Assembly: GCA_003219355.1 (NCBI GenBank)
Contig: QHOQ01000179.1
Location: 1 to 9,229 of the forward strand
DNA length: 9,229 nt
DNA from: Verrucomicrobiota bacterium
GTDB lineage: Bacteria > Verrucomicrobiota > Verrucomicrobiia > Chthoniobacterales > UBA10450
Direction: 5' to 3'
Shown here one piece after another: positions 5,840 through 9,229 of this stretch; position 1 is the stretch's first letter; each line of letters opens with the position of its first letter. Position numbers and translations under genes: made by a program. Below the pieces are notes generated by a model that did no database searches, had not been told where the DNA came from, and saw only the letters and a program-made list of their open reading frames with translations.

Positions 5840-7282
5840 TTAGGCGCGAGCTGTGGTCAGCTCGAAGAGTTCATCAAGCCTCTTGGCTGTCTCAATGCTC
5901 ATGATGAAGCTCTGCAATTTTTTGCATTGATCCTTGCCGATTACGTCACCACCGAGCGCCGTGAATTTTACCGCGATTTCTTCCTCGGTCATTGGGTCGC
6001 GCGGGTCGCCCTTGGGAACATCGACACGCGTGGAATGCGACTTTTCGTCATTGGTCGTGATCGTCACTCGGCTTGGCTGGAATTTTGGAAACAGCGCTTC
6101 GAACTCTTCGTTCGCCACCACTTTCACTTTGTCCATGATTGGAATGAGCGACTTATCGCGCACGCGTTCTTCCCGGAATTGCAGCGGCGTCACCATGCCG
6201 TCGATCAAGCCGACCGCCATGCAATAAGGCAGCGAATGATCGGCCGTTTCCTTTGAGTCGGGCCGATACTTGTGCGGGTCGCCAAGAATGTCGGCGGCGC
6301 GCGCGATCACTTCCACTTTGATTTCCTTAACGCCGTCCGCCTTGATGTCGTGTTCCTTAACCGTCTTCATCATGGCGGTAAGTGGTGAGTGACTGAGCGC
6401 CTCGATAGGGAAACTCTTCATGCCGCAATCAAGAATGCGATAGTGCGACGTGCTTGAGTTGGGAAGGTCCGCAACTAACGCTTCGCCGTCGAAAGCGGCT
6501 GGTTCGCCCTTGTATTGCACATGGTGGAACACTGCAAACAAACCTTCCTTGCCGTCGATGATGTGTTCGGGTCCGGAAAATCCTTCGCGCGCAAGCAGCG
6601 CACTCTCGGCGCCCATGCGTCCCGCCCACGGATCGACGGTGTTTTTCATATTGGTCAACTTGCCCGCCGTCACCGCGCCCGGACAAAATGTCCGTGATGC
6701 GCTGATGCCAATAGCGGAGACCACTTGCTCGGGCGTGAGATTCAGGACGCGTCCCGCTGCGACGGGCGCCGCGAAAGCGCTCAAGGTAGCATGATGCCAG
6801 CCGTATTCGCGCACGCCCGGCCGGCCGATTTCGCAAAGACGCATTTCAATTTCGTAGGCAATGATCGTGCCGAGAACCAAATCTTTGCCACTTAGGCCCT
6901 CGCTTTCGCATAAAGCCAGCGGCGCGGCGATGAGATCGCTTGGATGACACGGGTCCGCTTTCCAATAAATGTCGTTGTAATCCATGGCGCGAATCATGTG
7001 GCCATTCAAAAATGCCGCATCAACCGGATTGGTCTTGAACCCTGACACGAAGGCGGTGGCTTTGCCGTTGCCGCCGCCCATGGCGCGGTAATGCTTCAGC
7101 AAAATCCTGGCGTCATCCTGCTGACTGCCTCCCAGCGCGCAGCCAATGGAATCGAACCAAAATAATTTCGCCGCTTGAATCGCCTCCCGTGAAAGGTGCT
7201 CGTACTTCAGCGCGCAAGCCCACTCGGCGATGATATGCGACAGGAGACGTTTTGATTGAGTTGGTTGATGTGCCATGACCAT
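5840..7282 (-). CDS. MmgE/PrpD family protein (possible 2-methylcitrate dehydratase)
   Basis: From the ATG at 7282 the product is 480 residues, near the family's usual 450-480. It has the two-part MmgE/PrpD layout: a helical domain (about 12-265) with FDSIGCALGG (43-52), AMDYNDIYWKADPCHPSDLI (99-118) and GWHHATLSAFAAPVAAGRVL (161-180), and a C-terminal alpha/beta domain (about 285-460) with KSFPIEALSHSPL and the strongly conserved KETADHSLPY (344-353). Family members dehydrate 2-methylcitrate or citrate in propionate degradation, but many have other or unknown substrates. No prpB or prpC lies nearby, so the substrate is open. The ATG at 7282 has GGAAAG six bases upstream; the ATG at 7318 would add 12 residues and the one at 7276 would remove two. 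It converges on amaB and diverges from the TPR gene at 7587, so it is a separate transcription unit. Confidence 0.85.
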   Translation of the reverse strand: MVMAHQPTQSKRLLSHIIAEWACALKYEHLSREAIQAAKLFWFDSIGCALGGSQQDDARILLKHYRAMGGGNGKATAFVSGFKTNPVDAAFLNGHMIRAMDYNDIYWKADPCHPSDLIAAPLALCESEGLSGKDLVLGTIIAYEIEMRLCEIGRPGVREYGWHHATLSAFAAPVAAGRVLNLTPEQVVSAIGISASRTFCPGAVTAGKLTNMKNTVDPWAGRMGAESALLAREGFSGPEHIIDGKEGLFAVFHHVQYKGEPAAFDGEALVADLPNSSTSHYRILDCGMKSFPIEALSHSPLTAMMKTVKEHDIKADGVKEIKVEVIARAADILGDPHKYRPDSKETADHSLPYCMAVGLIDGMVTPLQFREERVRDKSLIPIMDKVKVVANEEFEALFPKFQPSRVTITTNDEKSHSTRVDVPKGDPRDPMTEEEIAVKFTALGGDVIGKDQCKKLQSFIMSIETAKRLDELFELTTARA

Positions 7283-7288
7283 GTCGAT

Positions 7289-7294
7289 CTTTCC
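7289..7294 (-). promoter_or_regulatory. Ribosome binding site deciding the MmgE/PrpD start
   Basis: On the minus strand GGAAAG occupies 7294 down to 7289, six bases before the ATG at 7282-7280. No comparable purine run precedes the longer-frame ATG at 7318, where a 19-base direct repeat lies immediately upstream. Confidence 0.5.
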
Positions 7295-7320
7295 GAAATG
7301 ACCTTGGTCGGGCCGCACAG

Positions 7321-7365
7321 ATTTTCAAGCCGCTTCGCGCGCGCAAATTTTCAAGCCGCTTCGCG
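7321..7365. repeat. Two-copy 19-base direct repeat
   Basis: ATTTTCAAGCCGCTTCGCG occurs exactly at 7321-7339 and again at 7347-7365, a 26-base period with a 7-base spacer. It lies in the divergent gap upstream of the MmgE/PrpD gene. Exact paired copies could be a regulator's twin binding site or a slippage duplication. Confidence 0.75.
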
Positions 7366-7573
7366 GACGCGATTAGCGCATTTGGAGTAATGCTGACCTT
7401 GCTCACATTGACTGTGTGGCAAAACAAAGCCATGAACACGCGCAAGCGGGAGCCGCGTGGGTAGGCGGTAACGCAGCTAGGGTAGCTGGCACGAGCGGGA
7501 GCGCGAGTGACCAATCCTTAAGATGCAAACTTCGATGATTTACTTATTGCTAACTCTTTGAAACCGATCCCCC
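7366..7573. other. Rest of the divergent spacer
   Basis: With the repeats beside it this forms the gap of about 300 bases between the two divergent starts (7282 and 7587), so both promoters should be here. I see no convincing gene and no strong -35/-10 pair. A perfect dyad, CAGCTA-GGG-TAGCTG (7474-7488), is present. GCAAGCGGGAGCCGCG near 7442 loosely resembles one arm of the inverted repeat at 4163-4219. Confidence 0.5.
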
Positions 7574-7586
7574 AGAGGATGAAAAG

Positions 7587-9229
7587 ATGAAGTCTGACAA
7601 ATTCTTCGCCGAGCTGAAGCGGCGAAATGTTTACAAAGTCGGCGTCGCTTACATCGTCGCCGGTTGGGCGCTCGCTCAAGGCGTCGCGCAGGTTTTTCCG
7701 GTGTTCGACATTCCGAATTGGGCCGTGCGATTGATCGTGCTCGCAATCGTGATCGGATTTCCAATCGCGCTCGCGATGGCATGGGTATTTGAATTGACGC
7801 CGGAGGGACTGAAACGCACCGAAGCGGCCGATGCCCCGCCGGGAACGGCGCAACAGAAAAAGCACGCTTGGATTTATGTGGTTGTTATCGCTGGCCTTTT
7901 CTCGATCGGATTATTTTTTCTTGGACGCTACACGGCGCGGAACAGCAGCAGGGGGTCTTCCAGCGGATCGCCGGCAAAATCGATCGCGGTCTTGCCGCTG
8001 CTGAATGAAAGCGGTGATCCGAAGGACGAATATTTTTCCGATGGACTGTCAGAGGAATTGATCGCCGCTCTCGCGCAGATCAGACAACTGAAAGTCATCG
8101 GCCGCAGCTCTTCTTTCCGTTTTAGAGAAGGGAGGGAAGAGAGCAAAACGATTGGCGAGAAGTTAGGGGTGAACACCCTACTGGAAGGCACAGTGCGCAA
8201 ACAAGGGGAGCGGGTGCGAATAGTTGCCGAATTGATTAATGCCGCGGATGGAGCGGAGCTGTGGTCGCGAACTTTCGATCGTGAACTTAAGGACATTTTC
8301 GCGGTCCAGGCCGAAATCGCAAAGGCCGTTGCCGCGTCACTGGAGCTGACATTGCTAGGAACCAGAGATGCGGCTGCCACAAACGCTTCGACCAAGAGCG
8401 TGGAAGCGCACAACGCATATCTTCAAGGCCACTTTTACTTCGCACGCCGAAATGTGGAGGATTATCGTAAGGCCGTTGGCTTCTTCGATGAGGCGATTCG
8501 AATTGATCCTGATTACGCCCTGGCTTATGCGGAGCGTTCCGAAGCATGGACCTTCATCGCCGATTTGAGCACAGAGCAGCGGAAGGAGACCTGGTCTGCG
8601 GCGAAACAGGATGCTGAGAAGGCCGTCGCGGTTGGTCCGAATCTCGCCGAGGCGCATGCCGCTTTGGGTTGGGTTCGGTTTTTTTCCGAATGGAAGTTTA
8701 CCGAAGGCCTGGCGGAACTGAGGCGCGCGAAGGAACTCGCGCCGGCAAATCCTACCGCGAATGATCTGCTGGCGCGCGTACTGGTATATGGTCAAATTCA
8801 AGAGGCCGAGAAGCTAGCCCGCCAAGCGATTGAACTCGACCCGCTCGCTTATTTAGCGCGAGGCAATCTCGCCCGCATCCTCTTGGCCGAAGGAAAACTC
8901 GACGAGGCCGATGCCGAGGCGCGCAAAGCGGCACAGCTGCAACCGACCGCCGCTGCTAGCCATCGGTGGCAGGTAGTGGTGGCTGTCCTGCGTGGCGATG
9001 GGGAGGCGGCTCTGCGCGAAGCTCAACTGGAGCCCGACGAAGGCTATCGCCGTTTCGAACTCGCGCTCGCACAATATGTACGCGGAGATCGTAAGGCGGC
9101 AGACGCGGCTCTAGCCGATCTCATCGCGAATGGCCGAGATCAGTTGGCCTATCAAATCGCTGAGGTTTACGCCGTGCGAGGCGAGAGAGACAAGGCTTTC
9201 GAGTGGTTGCAAATCTCGTTCGATAATCA
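7587..9229 (+). CDS. Membrane-anchored TolB-like/TPR protein (3' end outside window)
   Basis: The frame is open for 547 codons from the ATG at 7587 to the window edge, with AGAGG at 7574-7578, eight bases upstream. The N-terminus MKSDKFFAELKRRNVYKVGV is followed by hydrophobic segments at about 15-36, 45-68 and 95-113, the first possibly a re-entrant or amphipathic helix. A Ser/Gly linker (119-130) leads to a TolB-like domain at about 132-254 (SIAVLPLLNESGDPKDEYFS, SDGLSEELI, GVNTLLEGTVRKQGERVRIV, ELWSRTFDREL). From about 273 TPR repeats run to the window end (GFFDEAIRIDPDYALAYAER, ARQAIELDPLAYLARGNLAR and others). Related proteins sometimes carry a cyclase, kinase or DNA-binding domain before this module; here none is seen and the protein starts directly with the membrane part. 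A role in sensing or envelope-linked scaffolding is plausible but unproven. It belongs to the same family as the pseudogene at 1056-1773 and probably the gene at 1-1049. Confidence 0.88.
   Translation, partial: MKSDKFFAELKRRNVYKVGVAYIVAGWALAQGVAQVFPVFDIPNWAVRLIVLAIVIGFPIALAMAWVFELTPEGLKRTEAADAPPGTAQQKKHAWIYVVVIAGLFSIGLFFLGRYTARNSSRGSSSGSPAKSIAVLPLLNESGDPKDEYFSDGLSEELIAALAQIRQLKVIGRSSSFRFREGREESKTIGEKLGVNTLLEGTVRKQGERVRIVAELINAADGAELWSRTFDRELKDIFAVQAEIAKAVAASLELTLLGTRDAAATNASTKSVEAHNAYLQGHFYFARRNVEDYRKAVGFFDEAIRIDPDYALAYAERSEAWTFIADLSTEQRKETWSAAKQDAEKAVAVGPNLAEAHAALGWVRFFSEWKFTEGLAELRRAKELAPANPTANDLLARVLVYGQIQEAEKLARQAIELDPLAYLARGNLARILLAEGKLDEADAEARKAAQLQPTAAASHRWQVVVAVLRGDGEAALREAQLEPDEGYRRFELALAQYVRGDRKAADAALADLIANGRDQLAYQIAEVYAVRGERDKAFEWLQISFDN

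Noticed and set aside
7321..7365. CRISPR array
   Set aside because: There are only two repeat copies and the spacer is 7 bases, far too short for CRISPR. No cas gene is present.
1..9229. Mobile element, defence island or other new multi-gene system
   Set aside because: I found no transposase, integrase, nuclease, helicase, toxin-antitoxin or reverse transcriptase sequence. The intact recognisable genes are metabolic or TPR proteins.
1..9229. tRNA or rRNA genes
   Set aside because: I saw no cloverleaf with a GTTCRA-type T-arm and no conserved rRNA segments on either strand.

Overview
The window looks like chromosomal DNA from a soil-type Verrucomicrobiota bacterium (Udaeobacter/Chthoniobacterales-like). 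The grounds are a moderately high-GC sequence, large membrane-anchored TolB-like/TPR proteins beginning with an FFAELKRRN-type N-terminus at both ends, and short palindromic elements in the gaps. This placement rests on remembered sequence style, not a search, and Acidobacteriota remain possible.

Layout. Bases 1-1049 are the 3' end of a TPR gene. Bases 1056-1773 hold a decayed second member of the same family: an N-terminal piece, a frameshifted TPR middle and a C-terminal tail, with most of the gene missing. Inside it, on the minus strand at 1160-1274, is a frameshifted remnant of a small unrelated gene. Bases 1774-2119 are non-coding with weak repeats. A small secreted beta-rich protein of unknown function follows (2120-2560), then three consecutive hairpins (2563-2683) and a possible promoter with an operator-like dyad (2709-2740).

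The metabolic core is lat (L-lysine 6-aminotransferase, 2746-4161) followed by amaB (alpha-aminoadipate semialdehyde dehydrogenase, antiquitin/ALDH7 type, 4228-5766). Together they would convert L-lysine to L-2-aminoadipate: Lat moves the epsilon-amino group to 2-oxoglutarate and AmaB oxidises the resulting semialdehyde with NAD(P)+. A REPIN-like inverted repeat fills the 66-base gap between them, and another palindromic element closes the unit at 5768-5832. Convergent to amaB is an MmgE/PrpD-family dehydratase gene (5840-7282, minus strand). Divergent from that gene is a 5'-complete TolB-like/TPR membrane protein (7587 onward) that runs off the window.

I see no defence system, CRISPR array, complete transposon, tRNA or rRNA. 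The best material for a second look is the layered decay at 1056-1773, the palindromic elements, and the control region around lat.
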